Part shown: piece by piece, positions 34,506 through 43,605 of the stretch | Layout of the letters: every line of letters begins with the position of its first letter | Position numbering within the stretch: the first letter of the stretch is position 1 | Assembly: GCA_030429565.1 (NCBI GenBank) | Contig: JAUIFE010000012.1 | Location: forward strand, 124,001 to 188,000 | Direction of reading: 5' to 3' | DNA from: Holophagae bacterium | GTDB lineage: Bacteria; Acidobacteriota; Holophagae; Acanthopleuribacterales; Acanthopleuribacteraceae | DNA: 64,000 nt | The notes under the pieces: model-generated | What the model saw: the letters and a program-made list of their open reading frames with translations, nothing else | Database searches by the model: none | What the model was told of the DNA's origin: nothing | Translations under genes and position numbers: made by a program

Positions 34506-36197
34506 ATGACTGACACGTTGCTCGATATCCCGACCCGCTCTGCTTTTGTTACCACCCATGAACCCGCCTTCGACTTTATGCGTCTGATCGCCGGCCGCGA
34601 AGACGGTCGCGACGTCGCCACACGGTTCTTCAGCCAACCCGAAACACGCACCGTCGACGAAGACCTGATCGACGCCATGATCAACGCCTTTAACGAAGAC
34701 GAACCACCCAAGGACTTAAACGACCTGCGCGAACGGGTCGACGGCCTCGGCGACATTCTCGCCGAACGCCTGAGCAGCGCGCTCGCCGCCAACGGTGCCC
34801 TGCGTCGCAGCACCGGCCGGCTTAACCCCGCCTTGATCGAAACGCTCAGCGATCCAAACGCCGACACCGACGACCTGTGCCCACCGGCCGAGTTTGCCAT
34901 TCAAGACCTCGACTTCAACAGCATTGGCACCCCAGGTTTGTTCGATCAACCCGGCGGGATTATGGGACCCGGCGAAGGTGCCACCGGGCTCGACCGCTTC
35001 CTGGCCGGCTGTGCCGCCTATGCGCTGGATCGTTTCGCCTGTGCCCGTGCCGAAAACAATGAAGACCTGATCCAACTGCTGGAGGAATTTGAGGACGCGG
35101 CCACCACCTTGGTGTGTCGCTTGTGCCCCGAACAGGCGCCACGTGCCACGGTAAAAGCCACCGTGGCCCGCGAACTGGAACGCCTTGCCCGCAACAAAGC
35201 AACCCGTCACGCCGAGGAACGCTTTGAAACCGGTGTTGATGCCGCTGTCGCCGAGCTGTTGGCGGCTTCGGTTGGTCCCATCGTTCGCTTCCCCGCCCTG
35301 TGGTTAGACCGCATGACGCCGTTCCCTGAAACCCAGCCAGGCGATGAATTTATCGAAGACACGCAAACGCCGACGGCCACCAAACTCTACGAGCTGTCGG
35401 TCCAACTGAAACAGGTCCTGTGCAAAATTGAAACGTCACCCAAATGGGGTAAGGACGAGTTCCGCATCGCAACCGCCGCCCGTGTCGACGGGAAAGCGGT
35501 TGCTTCGGCGAGTTACGCTGCTGACTTTGACGAGAACGCTCCTGGCAACAAAAAGAATCCTAAGCTCGAGTTTTTTAAATTCGATGTGCCACAAGAGGCG
35601 GGCAAAACCAAAAAATTCACCTTGGTGATGCAACCGTTTGAAAGCGATGCCGTCACCGTCGATGACCTGGCTCCATACTTGAAAACTTTAGGCGTCATTA
35701 TCGAAGTATTGGTCAACGTGGCGGTTGCGGTGGCGACCCAACGTTTTGCGCAAAAACTCAGCGAGGCTTCAGCCGCTCGTCGCTACCTGTCGCCTGAAAA
35801 AATCCAGGCTTTGCAGAGAGCGCTGTTCGAAGCCGCCGACAAAACCATTATTAAAGACGCATTGGAGAACATGGTTGAGGAAGGCGCGATTGGGTTCTTT
35901 AAGTTCTTCAACGGACCCGATCCGTTCACGCTGGTGAAGTTAACGGGTTCGGTGACCAGCAACGGTCCCAAAAAACCACCCACCTGGCAGTTCTCGTTGA
36001 GCGGCGGCACTGTCGATCAAGGCGGCCAATTCGCCACCAGTGTTAAGGAAAAAACAGGCCAACGCAACATCAACCAACTCAAGATCCATGAAGTCAATGT
36101 CGACGGGAGCGGCCAAAAACCGTTCGTTGATCCCAAAATCGGCGCCTACCTGCTCGACATGGCTGTCGTCGTGCGCGAAAAACCAAAATCCGCCTAA
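34506..36197 (+). CDS. Large soluble protein of unknown function
   Basis: 563 residues from the ATG at 34506, preceded by AAGGAG; an in-frame ATG at 34482 is upstream of that site. No signal peptide and no membrane helix except a marginally hydrophobic stretch, LGVIIEVLVNVAVAVAT (about 398-415). The N-terminal 250 residues are acidic and helical, with a Cys pair in LVCRLCPEQ; a beta-rich segment follows (KFTLVMQPFESDAVTVDDL), and the C-terminal 100 residues contain TWQFSLSGGTVDQGGQFATS. I recognise no family. Composition is typical of the window and a strong terminator follows, so it is a genuine single-gene unit. Confidence 0.75.
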   Translation: MTDTLLDIPTRSAFVTTHEPAFDFMRLIAGREDGRDVATRFFSQPETRTVDEDLIDAMINAFNEDEPPKDLNDLRERVDGLGDILAERLSSALAANGALRRSTGRLNPALIETLSDPNADTDDLCPPAEFAIQDLDFNSIGTPGLFDQPGGIMGPGEGATGLDRFLAGCAAYALDRFACARAENNEDLIQLLEEFEDAATTLVCRLCPEQAPRATVKATVARELERLARNKATRHAEERFETGVDAAVAELLAASVGPIVRFPALWLDRMTPFPETQPGDEFIEDTQTPTATKLYELSVQLKQVLCKIETSPKWGKDEFRIATAARVDGKAVASASYAADFDENAPGNKKNPKLEFFKFDVPQEAGKTKKFTLVMQPFESDAVTVDDLAPYLKTLGVIIEVLVNVAVAVATQRFAQKLSEASAARRYLSPEKIQALQRALFEAADKTIIKDALENMVEEGAIGFFKFFNGPDPFTLVKLTGSVTSNGPKKPPTWQFSLSGGTVDQGGQFATSVKEKTGQRNINQLKIHEVNVDGSGQKPFVDPKIGAYLLDMAVVVREKPKSA

Positions 36198-36202
36198 TTC
36201 AA

Positions 36203-36235
36203 GCGGGGCGCCCGGCAGCGGCGCCCCGCTTTTTT
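36203..36235 (+). terminator. Rho-independent terminator
   Basis: GCGGGGCGCC pairs with GGCGCCCCGC across a 7-base loop, followed by T6. It begins six bases after the stop codon. Confidence 0.95.
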
Positions 36236-36291
36236 GATTTTCCTGTTCGAACCGATTAAACCCCTGTTTAAAAATGGAACAGCCCCACGGG

Positions 36292-37062
36292 TTAATGAAA
36301 AGCGAAAGCCGTCATGGCCAGGCCACCATGCAGAAAGGCGCGATGCAGACACTCGGGACGACCACCCGCGCCCATGGCGACGAACAACGGCAGCAGGTGT
36401 TCCTCGCAGGGATGAGCCCAGACGGCGTCGCCCTGCTCCTGGCGATAAGCAAACAAGGCGGCGTGATCCTCAGCCAAAACGCGATCCACCAGCCAATCGT
36501 CGAAACGTTGCGCCGGCGCGGGCACACGCGCGCTGTCGAATTCGAGCACGCCCAGATTGTGAACCGCGCCGCCGCTACCGATTACCAGCACACCCTGGTC
36601 GCGCAAAGCGGCCAAAGCGCGACCCAAGCCAAAGTGGTGTTGCGGGCCCTCACCCAATTGCAGCGAAACCTGTAACGTCGGCACCTCGGCCGCGGGCAAC
36701 ATAATGTGTAACGGCGACCACACGCCGTGATCCAAGCCACGTGTCTCGTCGACGGTGGCGGCAAAACCCGCCACCGCGAGAATGTCGCGAAGCTCAGCCG
36801 CCAAACGCGGCGCGCCCGGTGCGCGATAGTGCATGGCGTAGAGCTTTTTATCGAAGCCGTAAAAATCGTGAATGGTCGCCGGCGCGGCGCTGCCGGTCAC
36901 ACGCACATCACGTGTTTGCCAGTGCGCCGAAACAACCACCACCGCGCGCGGTTTGGCGAAAGAAATCGCTAAGTCGGCCAAGAACCGGCGCGAGCTGTTG
37001 TCTTCGCAAGGCAAGGTCGGCGCACCGTGGGATAAAAACAAGGCGGGACATTTGGCGCTCAT
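36292..37062 (-). CDS. ygiD: Extradiol ring-cleavage dioxygenase, DODA type
   Basis: 256 residues from the ATG at 37062 (GGAGG upstream; the frame extends further but the extra 31 codons are not protein-like). LigB-superfamily enzyme related to 4,5-DOPA extradiol dioxygenase and Escherichia coli YgiD. Metal and catalytic His residues are visible in LFLSHGAPTLP, VVVSAHWQTRDV, LDHGVWSPLHIMLP and GGAVHNLG. It should open the ring of a catechol using a non-haem metal and oxygen, in the cytoplasm. The adjacent leftward NmrA-like gene and its TetR regulator suggest a quinone/catechol or electrophile response, but co-regulation is not proven, since 174 bp separate the genes. Confidence 0.85.
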   Translation of the reverse strand: MSAKCPALFLSHGAPTLPCEDNSSRRFLADLAISFAKPRAVVVVSAHWQTRDVRVTGSAAPATIHDFYGFDKKLYAMHYRAPGAPRLAAELRDILAVAGFAATVDETRGLDHGVWSPLHIMLPAAEVPTLQVSLQLGEGPQHHFGLGRALAALRDQGVLVIGSGGAVHNLGVLEFDSARVPAPAQRFDDWLVDRVLAEDHAALFAYRQEQGDAVWAHPCEEHLLPLFVAMGAGGRPECLHRAFLHGGLAMTAFAFH

Positions 37063-37236
37063 CAACACCTCCAATTCGCCTTTCTGTTTCCACGAATCGT
37101 GCCGGCCGGAAATCGGGGCGAAAACGGCTGCAAAGGCCCGATCTCCGGCCGACAAGCGATGGGTCGGCGGCGGCTACTCAATCAAAATGATCGACACCTT
37201 AATCAAAATGACGCCAACGATCCAAACGTGGCAAGG

Positions 37237-38073
37237 TCAGGCGTTAACCGGCTCGGCCGCCCAGCAACCTTGCGCTTGCGCCTCGCGGCAGAACTGCGCA
37301 AACGACTTGGGTTCACGGCCCAAAGCACGCTGCACGCCGTCACCGAGCCGGGCATTGCGGCCGTCGAGGATTTGCGCGACCAGCGTAGCCCCAAAAGCGG
37401 CATCGGCCTCAGGGAAACCGACGCTACGCAAGATTTGTTGGAAGTCTTGCGTTGAACAGGCGCGGAATGAAAGGTTGCGGCCAGTGACCTGGGCGATGTG
37501 CGCGACGGCTTCGTCCCAACCGAGCAAGTCCGAGCCGGTGAGCTCATAGACACGACCCGTATGGCCGTCTTCGGTTAAAGCCGCGACGGCGACATCGGCC
37601 ACGTCTTCAAGATCGACGAAGGGTTCGGCCGCGCCGGAAGTGGGCACGGTCACCTCGCCGGCAAGCACGCTGTCGCGGAAACCGCCCTCACTGAAGTTTT
37701 GCGCGAACCAGCTGGGTTGCAAAATGGTCCAGGCCAGGGACGAGTCCTTGAGCAACTGTTCGCAGGCTTGGGCATTAACCTGGTTGCGTTGCGATAACAA
37801 CACCAGCCGGCGCAAACCGGCGACCTCGGCGGCCTTGACGAAAGCGGCGATCACGCCGTGGGCGGAAGGTACGGCAAGGTCGGGTGAATAGGTCACATAA
37901 GCGGTCTGGATGTCACGCAGTACTGCAGGCCAGGTCGCCGGTTGTTGCCAATCGAATGGGATGTCGCTCTCGCGGAAGGCGGGTCGAACCGCCAAACCAA
38001 GCGCCTCAAGTCGCTTCACAATACGTTTGCCGGTGTTGCCGGTCGCCCCAATCACAAGAATTTCTGAGCTCAT
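37237..38073 (-). CDS. NmrA-like NAD(P)-binding protein
   Basis: 278 residues; GGAGG precedes the ATG. The N-terminal GATGNTGKRIVKRL Rossmann motif identifies an NmrA/HSCARG-type atypical SDR; no YxxxK catalytic pair is evident, consistent with a redox sensor or quinone-reductase-like role. Other family segments are VLLSQRNQVNAQACEQLL, WTILQPSWFAQNFSE and PFVDLEDVADVAVAAL. Divergent from the TetR gene at 38186, with two palindromic operators between them, so it is almost certainly the repressor's target. Confidence 0.88.
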   Translation of the reverse strand: MSSEILVIGATGNTGKRIVKRLEALGLAVRPAFRESDIPFDWQQPATWPAVLRDIQTAYVTYSPDLAVPSAHGVIAAFVKAAEVAGLRRLVLLSQRNQVNAQACEQLLKDSSLAWTILQPSWFAQNFSEGGFRDSVLAGEVTVPTSGAAEPFVDLEDVADVAVAALTEDGHTGRVYELTGSDLLGWDEAVAHIAQVTGRNLSFRACSTQDFQQILRSVGFPEADAAFGATLVAQILDGRNARLGDGVQRALGREPKSFAQFCREAQAQGCWAAEPVNA

Positions 38074-38090
38074 AACAGCCTCCAGGATTT

Positions 38091-38136
38091 AGGTCACTTG
38101 ACCTTTTTCGAAAGCAAGAATAGGTCACCCGACCTA
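38091..38136. promoter_or_regulatory. Two palindromic operators in the divergent NmrA/TetR promoter
   Basis: AGGTCACTTGACCT (38091-38104) is a perfect 6-2-6 palindrome; TAGGTCACCCGACCTA (38121-38136) is a perfect 6-4-6 palindrome with the same AGGTC half-sites. Their centres are about 31 bp apart, three helical turns. A possible -10 TATAAC (38152) for the rightward TetR gene lies just downstream. Likely bound by the TetR-family regulator to control both genes. Confidence 0.75.
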
Positions 38137-38185
38137 ATTCGTCAAGTGTGTTATAACTCAAATGCAACAAACTGGAGGAAAATCC

Positions 38186-38752
38186 ATGGCGGTCGGACAG
38201 GAAAAGAAAAGCCACATCATCGCGGCCACGCTGGTGGTGTTAAAAGAGGTCGGTTCCGAGGGGCTGACGATGCGTCGGGTCGCCACCCAGGCGGGCATAA
38301 GTCTGGGCAACTTGCAGTACCACTTCAAAGGCAAACCGGCATTGCTGGCGGGCTTGGGCGCACACTATTTCGCCAAATGCGCCACCATGTTGGACAACTA
38401 CCAACACCAGCCGATCAGCGGACCGGCCGAGGCGCAGATGCGTCGCCTGATCCTGCACTTTTTGGATCACCTGGATCACATCAACGACATGTGCCGCATC
38501 TTCCGTGAGATGTGGGCGCTGGCGGCGCGCGATGAAACGATTCAGGCCCAACTCATGCACTATTACCAAGAGCTGACCGCGAAACTTGTAGACCGATTAG
38601 CGCCCTTGACGACCAGTCCCGATGCGGCTCAACGCGCGGCGAGTCTGTTACTCCCCTACTTTGAGGGTTACTCGATCATGGCCGGCGCCTTGTCGATGGA
38701 CAAAAAAGCGATCGCCGACATGCTGACGCACATTTGCATGAATCTCGAGTAG
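38186..38752 (+). CDS. TetR-family transcriptional regulator
   Basis: 188 residues from the ATG at 38186, seven bases after GGAGGA; an ATG at 38162 is upstream of that site. N-terminal helix-turn-helix: GLTMRRVATQAGISLGNLQY followed by HFKGKPALL, the TetR signature, with the less common NLQYHF recognition helix as in BetI/KstR2-like members. The C-terminal helical domain (IFREMWALAARDETIQAQL) binds an unknown ligand. It most likely represses the divergent NmrA gene and itself through the two palindromes at 38091-38136. Confidence 0.9.
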   Translation: MAVGQEKKSHIIAATLVVLKEVGSEGLTMRRVATQAGISLGNLQYHFKGKPALLAGLGAHYFAKCATMLDNYQHQPISGPAEAQMRRLILHFLDHLDHINDMCRIFREMWALAARDETIQAQLMHYYQELTAKLVDRLAPLTTSPDAAQRAASLLLPYFEGYSIMAGALSMDKKAIADMLTHICMNLE

Positions 38753-38825
38753 TCAAGCGGTCTCACTTCTCCCGGCCTGTCCCATCCATCGGATCAGCCA
38801 CTACAGACGCATGCTGTCGCCGCGC

Positions 38826-41800
38826 TCAGGGATGAGCCGTTTTGTTCGCCGCTGCCGGCTCAGCCAAGATATGGGCAAGATCCGGCCAAGTCGGCGGGCC
38901 CGCCAAATAGGGCGTCAGCGCATCGAGTTGTTGCAGGCGAGTCTGGGCGGTAGTCGCCAAGCAATGGTTACCGCCGAAGCGTTCACTGAGACCGCGGTGG
39001 GCGCGCGCGGCGAGGTCGTAACCGGTCTCACGCCGGCCCAGGCGGAACAACATGTAACCTTCTAAACTCAAGCAATCCCAGGTGTTGTGCACCAAACCTA
39101 ATTCTTTGCTTTGAAAAATGCGGCGCGCCTCGCGGGCGGCTTTGTAGCCTTCTTCCAAGGCACCGTTGGCGGCGTAGGCTCGCGCTAGGTCGCGGTAAAG
39201 CATGGCGGTTAACGGATGGTCCCGGCGCGCTTGCTCTCGCCAAACAGCCAAGGTCCGTTCCAATTGCTGTACCGCACTTGCGGCTGCGCCCATTTGCAAA
39301 TGATGCAAGGCGGCCAGATGGTCGATGCGCGCCGCAAGATAGGGATCACCACGATAAATCTCAATGGCTTGCAACTGGTTAAGCAATAAGTCGGCCTGCT
39401 CGTGATCGCCGTGCCGCACCAACCGCCGGGCGGTCAACAAAATCACCTCAACGTTTTCCACGGGCGTGCGTTGGGCACTTTCGGCCATGAAACGTGTGAT
39501 GCGATCGAAGTGCAGTTCGGCTTCCCCTGTGCGCCCCGAATCCAACGCGGCTAAGCCCAAGAAGGTGTGCAAGCGGGCGGTGGTTTCGGCTTCGCTTTGG
39601 TCGCGACGTTGCCTTTCGGCCATGAAGAATTGCAAATCGGAATAAGCCTCTTCACTCATGCCCAGGGCAATCATCGAGTGAGCCCGGTAACAGGCACCAC
39701 TCACCAGATCGTCGTAGGCCAAAAACGAGAGTTTTAGGTAGCGATCAAACCACGCCAGCGCGTCGCGATAACGACCGTCACCGTGTGCCAGCTTGCCTAA
39801 ATTAAGCATAAGTGTGGCAACCAGCGATTGCCCTTCTAAGTCAGCACGAGCAAGGTCAAGCGCCTCTAAATAAGTGGCTTCGGCGGTGGCATAGTCGCCT
39901 TGAAACTTAATCGCCAAGCCCAAATTATTCAACAAGGAGGCGCACATCAAAGGCGGCATGCCCTCACGACGCAAATCGGCGCGGAACAGATCGGCGGCCA
40001 AGGTGTAATCACCCAATTTCAGAAAGACGCCGGCCTGGCTGGTACGCGACTCGTCGAGGAAGGGATAGTGAACCCGACTAATTTTGCGTTCATGCTCGCG
40101 GGCAGCCTCCAAAAACGCTCCGGCACGTCCTGGCTCGCACCACGCGAGCGCAACCCCCGCTAATTGCCGCATAATTTGAGCGGTTTCTAAGTGAGCCTCG
40201 CCAAAAATCAGCGGGTTCAAGGTCAAGGCTTCCTGCAATACCGCTTCGGCGCGCTGCAGGTTACCCAGTTCTTGGTAAATACCGCCCAATTCACGTAAGG
40301 TGCGCACAAACAGTGGGTGGCGTCGGCCAAGTTCATTGCGCATATCATCGCGTAAGGCGGCCAGCGAGAGCAATGCCGATTGCGCATCGCCCATGCAGCG
40401 GTAAAAAACGCCGTATTCGAGGCGCACTTCCAAAAAAAGCGGATGGCGGCTGCCGAGTAACTGTTTGCTCATGTGTTCGGCGCTTTCAAGGTGCTCGCGT
40501 GCGGGCTCAAACATGGACAAGGCAATGTATTGGCGCGCCAACAGTAAATGCGTTTGCGCGACGGTTGTGTGAACCTGCCCGTAACGCGTGACCTGCCTTT
40601 TCAGTTGCTCCGTCAGCAGCGCGACGGCGTTGCGGTGATTGCGCCGGGCGGCGCTTAGCTCGGCGGAGGCATAACTGAGCCGCATCTGCTCGTCGGGTTC
40701 GAGCACGTTCATATAATTTTCAGCGGCTTGGTAGGCGGCCATGGCTTTGCGTTGCAATCCCAACAGGAAGTACTGACGACCTTGCAAATAGGAAAGCAGT
40801 ACGGACCGGCGTTCCGCGGGTTTGCCGGCGTTGGCGTTCAAGCGATCGAGTCCTTGCTGGGCGGCTCCGTAACGGCCCAAAAGCTGCTGCGTTTCAATCA
40901 TCTCCAACTGGAGCTTAAAGAAAGTTTCGTTGCCAGGCGAGGCGTTGTTCAGCGCTTTGGCCAAAAGCATTTCAGCTTCATTGTAAAGCCCCATCGTACG
41001 GTAAACTTTTGCCAAAGAAAGCGAAAGCTGCACACTCACTTCCGGCTGGATCATGGTGTTGGCCAAAAGCTCGTGACGCCCGTGTTCAAGGATTTCAAGC
41101 GCTGAAACATTATTGGTTTTGGAAAGGTTCGGATCGGTCTGGCGATACATGTCGACCAAAAAGCCGGTGACCCGTTCGGCGGTCTCCTTTTCGCGCAGGA
41201 GTTTTTGCTGTTGGATACGGGTTTGGATGGTGAAAGCCAGAGTACCGGTGACCAAAGCGGCACCCAAAAGAACCGGCCAAAAACGGCGCTGCACGAACTT
41301 GCCGACGCGGTAAACCAGCGTTGCCGGACGTGCTTTGATGGGCATGCCGCGCCGGTAGGCGCGCAGGTCGCCGGCAAGGTCTTCCACCGACGCATAACGC
41401 CGCAATAAATCGCGTTCGAGCGCTTTGAGGATAATGGTGTCGAGGTCGCCGCGCAGGCGGCGGGCGGCCCGCACCGAGGCAGCGTTCTTGGCGTCGAACA
41501 CGCTGCTGGGCCGGGTAATCGGCGCTTCGTTAATGACCTTAACAGTTTGCGCAATGAAACGCGGATTTAAGCGATAGGGGCGTTGGCCGGTGACGATTTC
41601 GTAAAACAACACACCCAAACTGTAGACGTCGGAGGCGGCACTGAGCCGTTGCCCGTTGACCTGCTCGGGCGAGGCGTATTCGGGCGTCATTAACAGGTGC
41701 GAGTAAGCGGTGCGCGTATCCTGCTCGCCGGTATCGGGGTCGAGCATGGAGGCAATACCGAAATCGAGCAGTTTGAGTTCACCTTCAGTGGTGACCATGA

Positions 41801-42422
41801 CGTTGCGCGGTTTGAGGTCACGGTGAATGATCATGTGGCGGTGGGCGTAGGTCAGCGCTTCGCAAATTTTGAGCACGAGTGCCAGGCGTTGGTTGAGGTC
41901 GGGTTGCTCACGCGCCAAATAAACGTCGAGCGTGACGCCGTCGACGTACTCCATCGCCATCCACGGCATGGCGGCGTCGAGACCGGCGTCAACCAAATGG
42001 GCGATGCCGGCGTGCTGCAAACCGGCGAGAATCTTACATTCCCGCAAAAAAAGCGCGTGAAATTTGGCGTCGTGGACATGTAACAGTTTGAGCGCGACAG
42101 GCCGCTGTAGATCATCACAGCTCTCGGCCAGGTAAACAAAACCCATGCCGCCGGCACCGAGCCGCTTAACGATGCGAAAGGGACCGACCTGAGTGCCGGC
42201 AGATAAGGGCGCGTTGGCTTTGGCGACGAAAGCCGGTGCGGGTTCGGGCGCAGGCGCCGGGTCGGCCTGGAACTCCGGTAAACCGCGCAGAAACGCATCG
42301 AGACGTCGTACCAACGCGGCGCGGTCCCGTCCGGCGGGAACTTGCGCTAAAGCCTGTGTCAACATAGCTTCCGGCGCCTCGTTCGGCACCGCGTCGTCGG
42401 AATTGAACGGAGCGTTTTTCAT
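38826..42422 (-). CDS. Membrane serine/threonine protein kinase with large TPR domain
   Basis: 1198 residues. A short N-terminal region is followed by a PknB-type kinase domain (about 80-350): glycine loop LGAGGMGFVYLAE, invariant Lys in VALKLL, catalytic HRDLKPRNVM and metal-binding LLDFGIASM are all present, as is the activation-segment PEYASPEQV. A single TM helix near 380-400 (VLLGAALVTGTLAFTI) is followed by about 780 residues of TPR-like helical repeats, presumably periplasmic. This kinase-TM-TPR layout is common in Acidobacteriota and Planctomycetes. It should phosphorylate cytoplasmic partners in response to a signal sensed through the TPR region. No cognate phosphatase is adjacent. 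Start at 42422 has AGGT upstream. Confidence 0.93.
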   Translation of the reverse strand: MKNAPFNSDDAVPNEAPEAMLTQALAQVPAGRDRAALVRRLDAFLRGLPEFQADPAPAPEPAPAFVAKANAPLSAGTQVGPFRIVKRLGAGGMGFVYLAESCDDLQRPVALKLLHVHDAKFHALFLRECKILAGLQHAGIAHLVDAGLDAAMPWMAMEYVDGVTLDVYLAREQPDLNQRLALVLKICEALTYAHRHMIIHRDLKPRNVMVTTEGELKLLDFGIASMLDPDTGEQDTRTAYSHLLMTPEYASPEQVNGQRLSAASDVYSLGVLFYEIVTGQRPYRLNPRFIAQTVKVINEAPITRPSSVFDAKNAASVRAARRLRGDLDTIILKALERDLLRRYASVEDLAGDLRAYRRGMPIKARPATLVYRVGKFVQRRFWPVLLGAALVTGTLAFTIQTRIQQQKLLREKETAERVTGFLVDMYRQTDPNLSKTNNVSALEILEHGRHELLANTMIQPEVSVQLSLSLAKVYRTMGLYNEAEMLLAKALNNASPGNETFFKLQLEMIETQQLLGRYGAAQQGLDRLNANAGKPAERRSVLLSYLQGRQYFLLGLQRKAMAAYQAAENYMNVLEPDEQMRLSYASAELSAARRNHRNAVALLTEQLKRQVTRYGQVHTTVAQTHLLLARQYIALSMFEPAREHLESAEHMSKQLLGSRHPLFLEVRLEYGVFYRCMGDAQSALLSLAALRDDMRNELGRRHPLFVRTLRELGGIYQELGNLQRAEAVLQEALTLNPLIFGEAHLETAQIMRQLAGVALAWCEPGRAGAFLEAAREHERKISRVHYPFLDESRTSQAGVFLKLGDYTLAADLFRADLRREGMPPLMCASLLNNLGLAIKFQGDYATAEATYLEALDLARADLEGQSLVATLMLNLGKLAHGDGRYRDALAWFDRYLKLSFLAYDDLVSGACYRAHSMIALGMSEEAYSDLQFFMAERQRRDQSEAETTARLHTFLGLAALDSGRTGEAELHFDRITRFMAESAQRTPVENVEVILLTARRLVRHGDHEQADLLLNQLQAIEIYRGDPYLAARIDHLAALHHLQMGAAASAVQQLERTLAVWREQARRDHPLTAMLYRDLARAYAANGALEEGYKAAREARRIFQSKELGLVHNTWDCLSLEGYMLFRLGRRETGYDLAARAHRGLSERFGGNHCLATTAQTRLQQLDALTPYLAGPPTWPDLAHILAEPAAANKTAHP

Positions 42423-42848
42423 ATTGATACCTGGATCGAAGTGGGGCCGCTGCCGCGGACGTCGTCAAACGGTGAGATGCCGACACTGAGTCGCCAAAAA
42501 GTACGGTTCAATCGTGCGGTTGCTTCTCGTGAAACATCATAGTGTTTAAGGTGGAGTGACAAAAAGCCACCGAAATAAATACACTTTCAGTAAAGCTAAT
42601 TCCCCGTCAAAAGTAAAGGGCACGGGGTTTCATTCGTCCTTTTGTTTGGGGACGACACCCGTGCCGGACCAACAATGGTGCCGACCGATCGAGAGTCCAA
42701 GGAGAAAAGAAAAGGTCGCGGAAGATTAAGGCTTCCAGGTTGAGGCATTCAATAAAGCCGCAGGTGAAACCCCAAAAAACTGTCGAAGCGGCCCTTGGCG
42801 AAGCGCCGCTTCTTGGCATGCCGACCATGCTTGAGACCACCCTGTCAA
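42423..42848. other. Intergenic region without recognised gene
   Basis: Contains a leftward 87-codon frame (42607-42870) with no binding site, which overlaps the terminator of the next gene and is not called. A small hairpin, GAAGCGGC/GCCGCTTC, lies near 42787-42813. The left end must hold the kinase promoter. Confidence 0.45.
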
Positions 42849-42893
42849 AACCAAAAAACCGACCGCGCACATCAGGTGCCCACGGTCGGTTTT
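42849..42893 (-). terminator. Terminator of the RDD protein gene
   Basis: On the minus strand AAAACCGACCG pairs with CGGTCGGTTTT, followed by further T residues. It begins about 25 bases after the RDD gene stop. Confidence 0.88.
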
Positions 42894-42918
42894 AACCCTG
42901 CCGGTCTAGCAGCGGGCG

Positions 42919-43386
42919 TTACCCTTTGCGCACGACGCGGGTATCGGTCCAAACATCGTGCCATCCACTGGGTTCACTGAACAGGAATGACAAGGCATTG
43001 ATCGGAACCAAACGAATCAAAGTACGTCGGGCCACATCACCGGCACTGGGTTTGGAACCGTCACAGCGCACAACGCGCGTGCCGGTCACCAATTTGCCAG
43101 GCGTCCAACCAAATGCGGTTTCGAATACCATGTAATAAACAAACGCCTCAAGGGCGACCCACAAGGGGTTAAAGGTGGTCAAGAAGGCGGTGTCACCGCC
43201 TCCGGCGTTTAACTGATACGCCAACAGCAGCTTGAGACTGCCAAACCCCCACCCCCAAATAAGGCTGTCGATGAGGACATTGGCGAGGCGCAGTGATTTG
43301 GGCGCCATACGCGCCGCGACTTGGGGATCACCGTGGTGACCCAACGGATGGTTGGGCGAGTCAAAGGGAACATTATCTTGAATCAT
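42919..43386 (-). CDS. RDD family membrane protein
   Basis: 155 residues from the ATG at 43386 (AAGGA upstream); longer frames to 43470 lack support. Three hydrophobic segments: LANVLIDSLIWGWGFGSLKL near the N-terminus, a central FNPLWVALEAFVYYMVFETA, and LIRLVPINALSFLF. RDD landmarks are the Arg/Asp-bearing first helix (SLRLANVLIDS) and the GWTPGKLVTGTRVV loop. The family has been linked to transport or osmotic functions, but its role is unsettled. Monocistronic, with its own terminator. Confidence 0.88.
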   Translation of the reverse strand: MIQDNVPFDSPNHPLGHHGDPQVAARMAPKSLRLANVLIDSLIWGWGFGSLKLLLAYQLNAGGGDTAFLTTFNPLWVALEAFVYYMVFETAFGWTPGKLVTGTRVVRCDGSKPSAGDVARRTLIRLVPINALSFLFSEPSGWHDVWTDTRVVRKG

Positions 43387-43605
43387 GCGTGTAAATCCTT
43401 GGAAGCTAAGGTGGAAACGCTTACAGGAATAGACCTGTCGGAGTAGGGGCCGACGGAGGGTCGCAAACACGAAGGACCGGCCCCGCTAGGCCAGGCGCGT
43501 TGATTATTGAAAGGGGTCGCCCTTTTTTATCTTTTTTTCGCGATGATGTCACTGAAGCGCTTTCCCGTACCAAACCGGGCACGCCGCGTTCAGGAACACC
43601 GACGA

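Noticed and set aside
30992..36197. NACHT gene and the following unknown gene as one defence operon
   Set aside because: A 480-bp gap with no shared transcript evidence; composition differs little from the rest of the window.
42607..42870. 87-codon leftward frame
   Set aside because: Overlaps the RDD gene terminator and lacks a start signal.
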